Positions 22,764 through 33,964 of a DNA stretch of 64,000 nt are shown here, piece after piece. The stretch comes from Desarmillaria ectypa (Eukaryota; Basidiomycota; Agaricomycetes; Agaricales; Physalacriaceae): assembly GCA_030407005.1 (NCBI GenBank), contig JAUDYN010000008.1, positions 558,001-622,000 on the forward strand, given 5' to 3'. Numbering within the stretch: position 1 is the first letter of the stretch; each line of letters opens with the position of its first letter. Under the pieces are notes generated by a model, which saw nothing but the letters and a program-made list of their open reading frames with translations, had not been told where the DNA came from and did not search any database. The translations under genes were made by a program, and so were the position numbers.

Positions 22764-24677
22764 ATGTTAGGCGCCTCTGATCACCAACTTACCCCTACGT
22801 GGCAGCCAGGATCCTGGCATGTTGCCCACAATTTCCAGCCATTCCTCAGACCGAATAGATATCCTCTTGATTCCGAGCTGACCGCCATAAAGAACGTCAT
22901 TGCCAGTGCACAAACACAGCTGGAACTTATCCAGAAGTTTTGTAGTGGCGTCACTGACGGAGATGCAAGCTCACAGGGGGGACTGCGCGAAGAAGAGGCG
23001 GATATCGAAGCTTTCCTATTCATTCACAGAGGGTTTATCTCCGCCATTCGACGTTTTCCTCGAGAAATCCTCTGTGAAGTCTTCTGTCACATCCTTGATA
23101 TGTGCACTATGGGGGCAACTCCGAATGACCAGGCTCTCAACATCTTCTCCAACAGGCAGCACCCATGAGTACTCGGTCGCGTCTGCAGCGAATGGAGAAT
23201 AGTTTCCATTGGACTGCCGCCACTCTGGTGTCGCATCAACCTTCAGAATCATATGATCCTGCTCAGCAAAAATCCGGAAAAAATGCTCACTACATGCCTA
23301 GAGCGCTCAGGGAAGCATTCCCTCGAAATAGTGATTGCATTACATGATTACGGGATGTCACTCTCCATGTTGTCTCTGTGCAAGACTCTCCTCCAGCTCC
23401 TCTTATCGCAGTCACAGCGCTGGGAGTCCCTTACACTCTCTGACGACCCACGATCCTGCGTATGGTCCTTTATGGATCGTTTAAAAAATGACCACTTGCC
23501 ACTACTACGCGAGCTTCATATATTTGTCACCCCTAAGATGTCCACGATGGACGTTCAATTTCCTACCACTTTTCGAAATTGTCCTCGGCTCAAGACTGTT
23601 ATGTTGAGCGGTAGAACTGATTTCGAGCAGGACATATCATACATACTAAACGGCTTGCCATGTGCACAAATGACATGTCTCAATTGGAATGTCATGACTG
23701 CCTGCAATATATCAATGCGACTCCTTGGTGCGCTTCGTCGCATGCCCAACTTGGTAGATTTTCGTTGCAGCAACGGCGAATTGCATTATTCTTTTGAAAC
23801 CAACATCCCTATTTCACTTCGGCACCTGAGCAAGGTCTCTCTTGCGAACCTTTCTATTCTAAGACATATTGACGCTCCAGCACTTCGCTATATCGAAGTC
23901 CTATACCCATCGCCCCAGCGGCCAGGAAGAGCCTTTTTCGAGCTATCTGGGAACTCATCCTGCCGCATAGAATATGCCAATCTGCCATCATTTTCCATTT
24001 GCATACCCATTCTGTCCCTTCCGAATCTTCAGGCCATTGAAGAATTAACACATACCAGACCCTCTGGCCCTTCCCGTCTCAATCGCCGGATACATTCCAC
24101 CTACGCCCATGTGACCCTCCCGCGTCTTCGAAAGATGAATCTTGGCGACCACGAAATGCTCCGCTGGATTAGTGCACCCGCGCTGGAAGACCTCCAAGTT
24201 AACAATCTGGACTGCCGCCCCACTGCGTCCATATCATTTTTAGCATTACACGAGCTATCATCGTGTGTGCTCACTCGACTCACTTTGCAAGGAACGGCAG
24301 CTTTGTATGTACTGACTCCGACGCTTCTTGTTCGAGACCTGGCGAGTTTGCTCGAACTTCGAGTGTACGAGGCTCGGTATAATGAAGGCCTCATTCAGTC
24401 TCTCGCCAGTCCTGAGGCTCTTCCTGTCCTGCAACGACTCGTCATAACTCTGATGGTAACGCCGCATCATAGGTATAATCTTCCTGCTCTCGCCGCTATG
24501 ATAGAATGTCGTTGGGACGTTAACCACCAGCCTGTTACGATATCATTTTCTCCGCAGGATTATTTATATCAGTCGATTCTACATGATGACGATGGGGCGC
24601 TGGTGCGTTGTGTAATGGAAGCGGGGAAACTCTGTTTAGTTGGGGAGCATGTTACAATGGGCACATGTTCCGTATAA
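22764..24677 (+). pseudogene. F-box/LRR-like protein with an in-frame TGA
   Basis: Agaricomycete F-box protein, a putative substrate receptor of SCF ubiquitin ligases. It starts at ATG 22764 (MLGASDHQLTPTWQPGSW). A helical region (LDSELTAIKNVIASAQTQLE) and the F-box core FISAIRRFPREILCEVFCHI follow. The reading frame then reaches TGA at 23166-23168 and continues, without any change of frame, as VLGRVCSEWRIVSIGLPPLW, which in this family follows a Trp (pattern PW-x-LG-x-VC-x-x-W). It continues for about 480 further codons with leucine-rich segments (LPLLRELHIF, CPRLKTVMLSG, LPRLRKMNLGD, SLLELRVYEA) to TAA at 24677. Apart from the TGA the frame is open for over 600 codons with no intron needed. 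So the gene is either a recent pseudogene, a sequencing error, or the stop is bypassed. Confidence 0.7.
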
Positions 24678-27195
24678 TATCCGTGGACAATGTGTACAAT
24701 ACTACTTACTACGAGGCTATTGATCTAAGGCGTCAAGACAGACTAAGTTCCTACATCATTTGCTTCATCCGAGGTGTCTGGTCCCGGAACCGCATTATGT
24801 CACTGCCACTGACAATGGCCAACGTCTAGCTGACATTAGTCCATGTCTGATAATACATCTCCACATTAAATTCACATTTATGTTGGACTTGGCGGGGCGC
24901 GGTGCGCCTCGGCTGCAGAGGAAGGGTCAGCATCCGACGTGAGGTACCATGTGTTCAACCAAGTACAGGACTCGCCTCAGCATTCGGAAAGTTTGATCCC
25001 CCGCATAGCAACCACTAGGTGGCTCGTGGCCAAGCTGACATTCCTTCCTCAGCGCTGGCTATTCCATTCCCGTTACGAAAGATCAAGGCGTGGTTTCGAA
25101 AGCGGCCTGGACAATCCTCGGTGTATTAGATACATATCTCTCTCACTATGAACGATGATGGCTGATCACTGTATTTTTATCTCATATAGCGATAGAACAC
25201 CCTGCGAATCAAGCTACCGATATCGAAAGGTACGAACACCATAGAAGCGCACTGGGCCGTGGACTTCGTGTGAAAGAACGAAGGCGGAGGGAACGAAGAG
25301 GAAGAACATTGGCCACATGTCCGGTGCCGAGATCAGACGTTCAAGACAGGGTCTTAGCGAGGTCGGGGCGCTTGGGTTTCGGAGAAACTTGTCGTTTAAA
25401 CGCGCGAGAATCGTAGGAAGGACGTCCTGTGGTGATAAGCGCGAAATATACGTGATGCGTGACGACATATACTATACGCTCGGTAAAACCATGTCGATGA
25501 GAATATTTAATGTAGTAATAGCCGTGGGTCGACTTGGGAATGTACATGAGGGTCCATGTATAATAGCAATGGGCACCATTCAGTAGGCTCAAGGGGTTTG
25601 GGTAAAATGTCCTCTAGAAGGAAAGCCAGGACCGATGCTTGTTATGCGGCCATGCTTAAATGAGGAGTGTACCTGGTTTGACAAGCCCTGAATTGCTGCG
25701 CAACCCAGACGCATCTTGGGCCGAAGATAAGAAACTGGAGTACCGATCACATAATTAATCACGGCGAGCTGCGACCATGCGGGCGGAAAGGAGACCCTAT
25801 AATATAGACGCCTGGGAAAAACACTTTTTGCGAAATTTGTTTGATTCCGCCCGAATGAAACACGACATAGCACTTTTTCTCTCCCAGTTTTTATCCGGAT
25901 GGGCAACACGCCTTCCGACTCACTGATCAGCGCACAATTCAAGGGTGAGTCTGACGTCATGTGGTCCGGCCATTTTGCACAAACTCAACGACAACAACTT
26001 TTCGACCCATTTTGTAAGCGAATGTCCTCAATACAGGCGTGTCAAGTATCAGCTCCGGAAAATCCACACACTTTGCTCGGACAAAACCGACTGATTTTCT
26101 TGTTTCGTGTCGGGAACTTTGTGGCCAAATTTTGGGCTTCGAAACACTACCTCACCTCCCCACCTATTTTGGGGGGTCCAACGGAAAGACGTTTGGCGGT
26201 TAGGGAATTTCAGATACCTTCTGGTATAGAAGGTGAGGATAGAAGAGAGCGAAGTATCATAGCCGAGCTTACCGATCACGGGTATAAGTGCTGTCGAGGA
26301 CAAACTACCGAGTCGTGAGAGGCCGATACAAAGAAGATTCATTGAATAGTACGTCGTTGGTACGCGTGAGCAGTGCAGCGAATGGGTGTGAGAGAAACAG
26401 AAAGACCTCAGGCTTCAAAAGAAAACTCGTGCAGTGCGAACTTCTGTTCTCCCGTGCTGTGGGGTGTTATATTGAAGCTTGGGACCAAACCCCGGTATTC
26501 GTCATAGATTAGCATATTTGTAGAGGCAATTATAACGGCATCGGTTCTCGTACCGGGGCATACTTGAGAGGCTACGGCCCTAGCATGTCAGTCCAAATAC
26601 TGATCGAATGAAAGGCGGGCGTTGGGAACCACCAGTTTTCGTAGGACACGAGGTGAAACAGGCACAGATTGACAGGTCGCCCAGTGGGAGACGTTCTAAA
26701 TGTATTCTAAGCGCTCTCAGAGAGTTTCGAAGACGCTTCCAATTGAAGGGAAAAGGAAACACACGTATGATGGAGTAACATGCGGAGCAGGTACGTGCCT
26801 TAGTGTCGGGGAGAACTCGGGAGAATTTGTGAGCAAGCAAGTACAGAAAATGTATGAAGCCTCCAGTCAGCCTTAGCAAGGGAACTGATGCAAGGACACG
26901 AAACATTGGGATTGGACCAGTTCCCATGTAAACAGAAGGGATGTTCATGATATTTCATTGATTCGAATAGAAAAGATCCTGGTTCTCTGTCAGTCAAGCA
27001 CGAGTTGGTTGCCGGACGCTGGGAAAACCTCGGAGGAACTTTTTTCCCACGGTCGACGCGCGTCCTCAAAATTGGATCCTTTATCTACCTTTCCCGCTGC
27101 CCTTCTGCACGACCTCCGCTACCCTGCCCATCGCTCTCCCGTCATCTCTCTACGACTTGTCGTATATTACTGTTGAACGCCATATACATCGAGGA
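24678..27195. other. Gene-poor stretch, nothing recognised
   Basis: About 2.5 kb with short ORFs on both strands, none with family motifs. A perfect TGACGTCA octamer (CREB/ATF-type half-site palindrome) is at 25952-25959, with no gene in place to assign it to. The last 100 bases before PRE7 are rich in pyrimidines on the plus strand, as is common at fungal transcription starts. Confidence 0.45.
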
Positions 27196-28471
27196 ATGCC
27201 TGACATGGTCTCAATGCCAGTAGCTCAACCCCAGGAACGTCAGTTCAACCCATACAGTGATAATGGTGGGACAATTCTTGCCGTCGCCGGTGCAGACTTC
27301 AGCGTCATCGCTGGCGACACCCGCCAGAGTGAAGGATACAGCATCCAGACGCGGTATGCCCCCAAGGTGTTCAGACTGTGAGTATCCTGTTGTCCAACGC
27401 TTCTGGCGCTTACGTGTGAGTCTCGGACAGGACGGACAAGGCAGTGTTGGCGGTGAATGGGTTCGCAGCTGATGGGAACATGTTCGTGAAGAAAGTCAAG
27501 CAACGTCTTGAGGTACGTATATCTGCGCTCGTCATCGTGGTGGACGGTGAGCTCACCCTTCCGACAGTGGTACCGTCATGCTCACTCCAAAGACATGCCC
27601 TTGCGTGCGGTCGCGCGCCTCATCCAATCTATGCTCTATGCCCGACGATTTTTCCCCTACTACGTGTACAATATTCTCGGAGGTATCGAGGAAGACGGTA
27701 CGTTGTTCCGAGGCGCCACTGCAAATTCCGCGCTGACCCATCATTCGCTTAGGTTCAGGTGCAGTTTACTCCTTTGACCCCGTGGGCTCGTACGAGCGTG
27801 AAGCTTGCCGTGCAGCTGGCGCAGCATCTTCACTTGTGCAACCCTTCCTGGACAACCAGGTTAGTCTCATTTATCCGTCTGAATCCAACTTCCGTCGGCT
27901 GCGGCTACGCGCTATCAAGCCACGAGACCTCATCCATCCATCCATCCTATTTTACCTCCGTGTCTCTTTCAACCCACCCTTCGGGATCCACTCCGATTTC
28001 TTCCCGACTTATCCCCTCCTTTCTCGTTGACATGCCATTGGAGATGCGCCTCGTTCTTGATACCCTTATCATGTGCCCTTCATTGGTGTTCATTAACCCA
28101 TAAGACTGCATATTGACCCGGTTTCTTTCCATATCCAGATCTACTTCAAGAACCAAACCCCGGCGCCTGGGACGTCACATCCGGCACATTTATCCTTGAC
28201 AGACGTACTCGCACTCGTGATCGACTCGTTCACCAGTGCAACAGAACGGCATATTGAGGTCAGTTTGTTTGCCATGCTGCTGTATGGTCTTCCTCGGCTT
28301 ATTCTTGTTTGGCTGTCCTTCTAGGTCGGAGATGGTCTTGAGATGTACGTCGTTCTGGCGAAAGGAAGCTCCCTTCAGGGTCTGGAATTGGTTCAAGGGG
28401 TCCAAGAAATGTCAACTACCACAGATGGCGAGCGTGTCTTTATCGTCCGGAGAAACTTGAAGAGGGACTGA
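27196..28471 (+). CDS. PRE7: 20S proteasome subunit beta-6 (PSMB1/PRE7 type)
   Basis: A structural, non-catalytic beta subunit of the 20S core particle. Exons: 27196-27377, 27431-27512, 27568-27697, 27753-27859, 28139-28258 and 28325-28471. The protein starts [20 protein letters not shown], then [100 protein letters not shown] and [16 protein letters not shown]. It ends in [11 protein letters not shown]. These blocks match beta-6 rather than the catalytic subunits. Gly-Gly-Thr is present, but as in other beta-6 subunits catalysis is not expected. About 255 residues, the usual length. Four introns are 53-66 nt; the fourth (27860-28138) is 279 nt. Confidence 0.95.
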
Positions 28472-29237
28472 ATATTTATCGTGCAACCTGTAATAAAACT
28501 GCGTTTCCTATTTCTGTTCTCTCTCTTATTTTCTGCTTCTCTCATGCTCTGACTCCACTTCCCTTTTGGTGGATACGGTTTTACGTTTAGCACTCGGACT
28601 TTACTCATGACCTTGTTTCTATTTTAGCTGCGTTGTATAGACTTGTGCACGCTTTTTGTCCATATCGTGTTACTTACTGTATCGTCTGTTTGTAGAGATT
28701 TTTTTTAAAATCAAACATTGCATACTGACAGCATGTATATGTATTTTTTTTGGGTCACATGCGGAGAAACAAATCATGATAAATTACGCCGATTGCTGAA
28801 ATTACCTTCGCTTATTTTGCTCACAATGGCCTACATAGACTTTCGAGGTATCAATGGCATAGCTAGATAAGATGCGATGCGAAATGGTTCGTAACGTCGT
28901 GAATTGCCGGTCAACAGTTCATGTCCTCTAAGTGAACCTGAAAACCAGAAGCAATAGACAAGAAACAACATAACAAACTATGATTACCAACAAGACTGCT
29001 TGCAGTGAAAGTTCAAAAGAGTGGAATGCAAGGAATCATTTGTAGGCAAATAGAAATGGCGGGGGTATCCGAGTTATTGTATGTACTGCATGATGACAAC
29101 AGGAAAGGCGAGGGAAGCAACTCGGAGAGGGAGGGTAAATTGACAATGGTCCAAAGTCCTAACAATGCGAAGTGATGTGGGGGATATCAGTAGTCGGTGC
29201 AGTCAATACCTCGATGTCCACGTATATCCCACATCAT
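28472..29237. other. Convergent 3' region of PRE7 and ROT1
   Basis: No ORF worth calling. It is AT-rich, with T runs at about 28700-28750, consistent with 3' UTRs and termination regions of both genes. Confidence 0.5.
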
Positions 29238-30109
29238 CTATAGTGCCAACGCAAGCAGGCTCACCACCCATGCCCCAGCCGTCACTGCGAGACATGCCGT
29301 ACTTGAGGCAGCGGCATTAGTACTCCGGCGCAGCAACGACCGCTTCCTCGACGATGTCGTCGTCGTATCCACCGTCGTGTTCCGCAGCTTCTGATTGGGA
29401 AGCATTTGGGGCGTCGTCGAGACTTGGAACATAGGCGGGAGCGGTGAGCCATCAAACTGGAACAAGTGCAGTTTAAAGCCATCCGTGGTGTCCTCAAATA
29501 TCCGCCAACTCTGATAGAGTTCCGTGTCATTGTAGTTCTCGACAAAGTTGGAGATAGCGGCGCAAGGATCTTGGATCTGCTGGTATCCATCGCCGTTGGG
29601 TGTTAGTATGATGGAGCCGTTGGGTTCGAGGGAGTATGTGCCGTGAGACCATCCGACGACACCAGTGATACATCCCGGGTCGGTAGCTGTGCAAAGTTGT
29701 CAATGGCAACCTGAAGGATAGCAAATTGACGCACCATTAGGGTTAAAGCGATACCGTGCGACCTCAAACCACATATTGTCGGCACTGTGGGAAGCGTCAG
29801 TTATTGCTGCTGCGCGGCACAGTACATGGCAACGTACAATGAAAATGACATCCCTGTCACGGATGGATAGATAAAGGACTCGTTCGACGGAATGGCGAAG
29901 CCCTAGCACCACGAATGAGACGTCAGTCTGTCTTCTCCGCAGTAGCTCGAAAGCACACTCACCGAGCCTGTCTTTACGGCTTTGCTCCCCGTCGCCCATG
30001 TACCGGTAATGACAGTCTTGTTGTGTATGGAGTCATATACAATATCTTGTGCGAATATGTGAGCCGGCAGCACCGCAAGCACCAGAGCGATGAGGGGGTT
30101 GAATATCAT
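29238..30109 (-). CDS. ROT1: ROT1-like ER chaperone for cell-wall synthesis
   Basis: Rot1 is an essential ER membrane protein in yeast that helps fold secretory proteins and is needed for beta-1,6-glucan. The start at 30109 gives a signal peptide (MIFNPLIALVLAVLPAHIFA, then QD). Family blocks follow: NKTVITGTWATGSKAVKTGS, then GFAIPSNESFIYP, SFSFADNMWFEVARYRFNPN, ITGVVGWSHGTYSLEPNGSI, YQQIQDPCAAISNFVENYND, SWRIFEDTTDGFKLHLFQFD and GSPLPPMFQVSTTPQMLPNQ. The mature part is rich in N-glycosylation sequons. The C-terminus (AASSTACLAVTAGAWVVSLL, then ALAL) is a hydrophobic tail, agreeing with the C-terminal membrane anchor of Rot1. Three short introns; about 240 residues. Confidence 0.9.
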
Positions 30110-30600
30110 TATAAGTTCAGTCCTTGCGCGCTTTTTATGAATGTGTCGAGAAGTAGAACTGGCAGCGGTATTGGCGGCAGATATCCGCTAGCAGAGCGAG
30201 AAGAAAGCGTATAAGAACCACGAAACAGTAGCGACGACGGTGATGGAAAGAGTGGAGTCTGATTGTTCTTGTTTGGTCACAGCCTGCCTCTGATGTGTGG
30301 CAACGTTGCCATGTGCTCGATCCCGAATAAGCACCAATGGCGGCCGGTGCCAGGCTCGGCGTAGTGCACTGGCCTCGAAAACCTCTGAAGTTCAAGCAAA
30401 ACTTGCACATTTAGCGCCGTCTGCGACCCAATGTTGTCAGGCGGAAAAATGTTTCAACTAGATTTTAGATACGCCTCCGTTGACGACATAGTGTCTTAGC
30501 CAAGCCAGCCATTTATAGGCAGCGTTACTATGACGTCGTGTGACATACTTGTCATGTGTGACAAGTGACCTCGGAGTCCTAATTTTTTTTCTTACTTCCA
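30110..30600. promoter_or_regulatory. Upstream region of ROT1 with TGAC-rich palindrome
   Basis: No gene. At 30531-30570 there is a dense run of TGAC elements: TGACGTCGTG, then TGACA-TACT-TGTCA (a perfect 5-bp inverted repeat with a 4-bp spacer), then TGTGTGACAAGTGAC. TGACGT is the core of CREB/ATF and unfolded-protein-response sites. It lies about 420 bp upstream of the ER chaperone gene and about 80 bp upstream of the snoRNA-like locus, so it could serve either. Confidence 0.3.
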
Positions 30601-30640
30601 ACCACGACGCGTTCCATGGTGAGTAGACGTTCTATGATCT

Positions 30641-30739
30641 TTCCCTGATGAAACCAGATACGGATGTTGAGTCACAGACTCGTTGTCCGAGAGCGCTTAA
30701 AACCATGTGGATTATTCCGTTGCCTTCCTTCTGATTTTC
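30641..30739 (+). ncRNA. C/D box snoRNA-like element, copy 1
   Basis: C box TGATGA at 30646-30651 and D box CTGA at 30731-30734, 89 nt from end to end, the normal size of box C/D snoRNAs. The stretch directly before the D box (GTTGCCTTCCTT) is complementary, with one G-U pair, to the 18S rRNA segment AAGGAAGGCAGC as I remember it. By the D+5 rule the methylated base would be the A after AAGG. In yeast the Am420 site guided by snR52 is in this part of 18S, from memory. It lies 27 nt inside a GT-AG intron. No terminal stem is seen next to the boxes and the base before the C box is not a purine, which weakens the call. Confidence 0.55.
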
Positions 30740-30860
30740 TCTTTCTTTCTCACTTTTTCTCTCCGTGTCAAGGCTAATGTTATCTTCTACTTAGGTGTTG
30801 GCCACCGCTAGTCAAGTTTAGTTAAGTCTTTTCATGAGGTGAGCTGCGTACACCATTTCC

Positions 30861-30960
30861 TCTTTTGATGAAATTTGTTACGGATGTAAGAGTCAAAGAC
30901 TCGTTGTCCGAGAGCGCATAAAACCGTGTGGATTCTTCCGTTGCCTTCCTTCTGATCTTC
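30861..30960 (+). ncRNA. C/D box snoRNA-like element, copy 2
   Basis: Paralogue of the element 220 bp upstream. C box TGATGA at 30866-30871 and D box CTGA at 30952-30955 (90 nt). It shares the central block AGACTCGTTGTCCGAGAGCG and the guide TTCCGTTGCCTTCCTTCTGA exactly, while the rest has diverged by substitutions and a 1-bp indel. Boxes and guide are among the conserved parts, as expected for selection on a guide RNA. It sits at the same 27-nt offset inside its own 176-nt intron-like segment. Confidence 0.55.
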
Positions 30961-31030
30961 CCCTATCCTGTCGCTATTCATGAAAAGTGTTACTGACCGA
31001 AGAATTTCTTCTAGGTATTCTTCGCGGTTA

Positions 31031-31516
31031 AAGTCCCTCTCGGTCTTCTATGTATCCACATGTTGCAAATATATTCTCCTTCACTGCATTCCCCAACTGC
31101 GGCGCGATCACGTCAATTTAGACCCGCAATTTCACCGGTTATGAATGGCCCGGCAACTCCTTTAATGTTGGATCTTTCCGACCTTGTGCCGGTTATGGAG
31201 CCAACGAAGTCTTTGTTGCTCCATTATGAGGCCGTCCATAGCGACTGTATCTAATCCTGAAGTTAAGTTTTCGACCATGCTTCGTAAGGCCGTTGTCGGA
31301 GAAAGTTCATGCCGCGATGTGATTTGTGTGGAAGACACAGCGCCATCAGTACATTTAGGTTAGATACGTCAGCTTGGGTGCTAGAGTATTAATGCAAAGC
31401 TGTCTATCTGTTTGCTCTGGGTTATAAGTTAATCCGTACAACTGTGTCAGTAACTGATCCATTGAGAGTAAGCATCCGCGAACATGACTCGGATCGTTCC
31501 TTGTCCACTTACAGCC
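31031..31516. other. Spacer upstream of the macro-domain gene
   Basis: No recognisable gene. The ORF at 31060-31254 has no family match. It should contain the promoter of the macro-domain gene and possibly the 3' end of the snoRNA host transcript. Confidence 0.45.
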
Positions 31517-32043
31517 ATGTCGAAACTGACATACATCAAGAAAGATATATTCTCAGCGCCTGAGAACTCCATCCGAGTTCACGCATGCAACGCTAAAGGT
31601 TCCTGGGGTGCTGGAATCGCGTTAGCATTTCGCGAGCGCTACCCAGAAGCTTTCATCATGCACAATCAACATTGCAAAGAAAAAGGTTCAGCAACACTAA
31701 GTACTTGCCTTCTAATCCCAGGCGAGCGCCATGACATCGCGTACCTGTTCACATCGAAGGCATATGGCAGACAGAAGGACAAGCCCGAGCAGATTTTGGG
31801 TGCTACAAGGACTGCGATGAGCGATTTGATCAGACAGAATACCAAGGGGAAGGAGATAGTACATGCTTGGTGTTGTTTTGTGCTCATTTTATGGTATAAG
31901 GCAGACCGGTTGACACATTCGATATTCACAGTCGAATAAATTCTGGCAAGTATGGGGTGCCATGGATCGATACTGAAAAAATGCTGAAAAAGTTGAACGT
32001 GGATATGATAATCTACGATCCTCAAGTGGTTCTCGTGAAATAG
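31517..32043 (+). CDS. Macro-domain ADP-ribose-1''-phosphate phosphatase, POA1-like
   Basis: Removes the 1''-phosphate from ADP-ribose-1''-phosphate formed in tRNA splicing, or acts on other ADP-ribosyl substrates. The start MSKLTYIKKDIFSAPENSI at 31517 is preferred to an in-frame ATG 11 codons upstream because the fold begins here. The ligand loop HACNAKGSWGAGIALAFRER, with the NAKGxWGAGIA pattern, marks the POA1 branch of macro domains. ERHDIAYLFTSKAYG follows. One intron (donor near 31893, acceptor before CGAATAAAT at 31936) leads to INSGKYGVPWIDTEKMLKKL, matching the conserved INSGxxxVPW block. It ends IIYDPQVVLVK and TAG. About 160 residues, the usual length. It converges on the MFS gene with 124 bp between the stops. 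Confidence 0.88.
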
Positions 32044-32167
32044 AACGGTTGGATAAGAGTCTCGCTCTGGAATATTATCTGTAGTACTGCCGTCCTTTTT
32101 GACGCATGCGTTTCATTGTCTTTGCAAATTACATACTTGAAATGGGACAACCTCCTCAATTATGACA

Positions 32168-33964
32168 TCAAGAATCTTCAACTTTATCCACGTTAACCTT
32201 GTTGCCCGCCTCTCTCAACTTGCCATTACGCGCCTCGATACCACCCTCATATCCGAACCACGTTCTGCGATCACAATGAGGGCCGCGAAGTAGCAAAACA
32301 AAAAGCTGCCAGCACGCCCATCCCAGAGACAGTCCTGCTCCTGCACGCCATCCATATCTAACAAACACTTTGGTCCCTGCTGATGTACCCATGACTTGAC
32401 CGAGGAACAACTGCATGTCAATCGTCAAGCAGGTCAATAGCAATCCATCGACAACAACAGCACGCACTGAAAAGATGAACACGGCGTTCAATCTCGCTCG
32501 GGCTTCAGGTCTGATGCTACAAAAAAAGGCGCTAAGCGAACCGTTCTCAGATCCGGGGCGGACGAACACACCTGAAAATGGCTGTTGACAGAGATATTTG
32601 AATCATGTTGTCAAATACATCTAGCCCAAATGTCGCGAAGATGACCGCTGCGATGTGTATGCCACCTGCGCCCACTTGGATCGCGAGAAAACACATCAGG
32701 CAGAGTATCGCCAAAAGGGTTGCAGACCAAGGAACCAACTTGTCCACCACCCGTCCTACAAGAGGACCCATTGCTACACCAAAAATTCCGACCAGCCCGA
32801 AGAGACCTATGACTAAACTGGTGAAGTGTGAAATGACGGCGGCTCCAAGGCAACAATGAAAGCCTACGTTGAATAATTGTACGGATCCCCTCCGAGCAGA
32901 AACGTCAGGGTAACCCAGAAGTTGCTGAAGCAAGCGCTGACGGCCATTTCAATCAGACACGCCTGAATGAGTAAAGGTTCTGTGAGGCAGAACCTCCCCA
33001 TGGTGCAGAGGATGTGCCAGTAAGTAAGGTTATCGTTCTTCGCAGGATAATCAGGCAACATGAGGTATCCACCGACGAGAATGAGGCCTTGCATCCCAAG
33101 GGAGAGGTAATATACGACCCTCCAGGAGGTGTATTGGGCAATGATGCCAGAAATGACCCGAGCGACGAGCACCCCAAGGATGAGCCCTGAGAGCACGATG
33201 GAGATGGCCGTGGCGCGGCGCTCCGCTGGGGAGAGATCTGCTGCGAGGGGGATGAGGACTTGGGGGGTAACGGCCGATACTCCGATGAAGAAAGAGAATA
33301 TTTCGAATACCACAAGATTCTTCGTTATGGCGAGAGGTATGGTCAAACAGGTGGATACCGACAGAAGGATGAGAATCAGCTGTCGGCGACGAACAATATC
33401 CCCCAGAGGTGTTATGAATACGAGGCCAGTTGCATATCTATACGAGATATGTTCATCTCATTTTTGTTGTATCGAAAGAAGTTGGGTTCCTACCCAGCTT
33501 GAATTAGCGTTGGTATTCTAGGGGAAGAGTCGATCTTTAACAACTTATTATTGAGAAGATGGAGGCACTCCACCTCGAAACTTCATTGTAAGTTACGTTA
33601 AAAGATTTTGAAAGTTCGACTAGTAGGAGGCACATCAGTTGTGAGGTAATTTGACCTTCTAGAACGAGCACGTTTCAACTCACTCAGAAGCGGCTGGCAG
33701 TAATAGAGGTTGGCGACAACTAGGTTCCGCTTCGTTCAGCCAGGTCAAAAAAAAAGGGGGGAAAGACGGCTCACCAAATGTGCATGTTACCCCAAATGCA
33801 ATGTTCAACGTCAGCCCAAACTGAAAAGGGATAGAAGTATCATGTATCAGGTGTGCGGGTATTGGTATGATTCCAAAGTCGCGTTTGTGATGCTCATGAT
33901 ACTTTTCTCCTTCAACCATCGATGTGGACCAGTCAAAAAAAGAGTCATGCCTACCCGGAGCCAT
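32168..33964 (-). CDS. MFS transporter, DHA1-like
   Basis: A 12-helix major facilitator, probably a drug:H+ antiporter-like exporter or a solute carrier of the plasma membrane. The start at 33964 reads MAPGRHDSFFDWSTSMVEGE, followed by FGLTLNIAFGVTCTF and, after introns, VANLYYCQPLL. TLIQAGYATGLVFITPLGDI and VRRRQLILILLSVSTCLTIP contain the loop 2-3 MFS motif (G-x-x-x-D-x-x-x-R-R). Further segments are FFIGVSAVTPQVLIPLAADL, SPAERRATAISIVLSGLILG, VLVARVISGIIAQYTSWRVV, ACFSNFWVTLTFLLGG, and GVAMGPLVGRVVDKLVPWSA, with a second motif-A-like loop. It ends in a hydrophilic tail (EARNGKLREAGNKVNVDKVE). At least four introns. The substrate is unknown. Confidence 0.87.

Larger units (their letters stand above)
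30601..31030 (+). ncRNA. Possible non-coding host transcript of two intronic snoRNAs
   Basis: Two GT-AG segments look like introns: 30619-30794 and 30839-31014, each exactly 176 nt. They start GTGAG, have branch-like CTAAT and CTGAC near the 3' end, and end in CTTAG and TCTAG. They flank a 44-nt exon-like stretch (30795-30838). Reading through from the ATG at 30616 gives only nine codons before a stop, so the spliced product would not code for a protein. The limits of the transcript are not visible; exon ends given here are minimal. Confidence 0.45.

Noticed and set aside
25899..26318. 140-codon plus-strand ORF MGNTPSDSLIS...
   Set aside because: No motif, no flanking exons; a minus-strand ORF of similar size overlaps it, as expected by chance.
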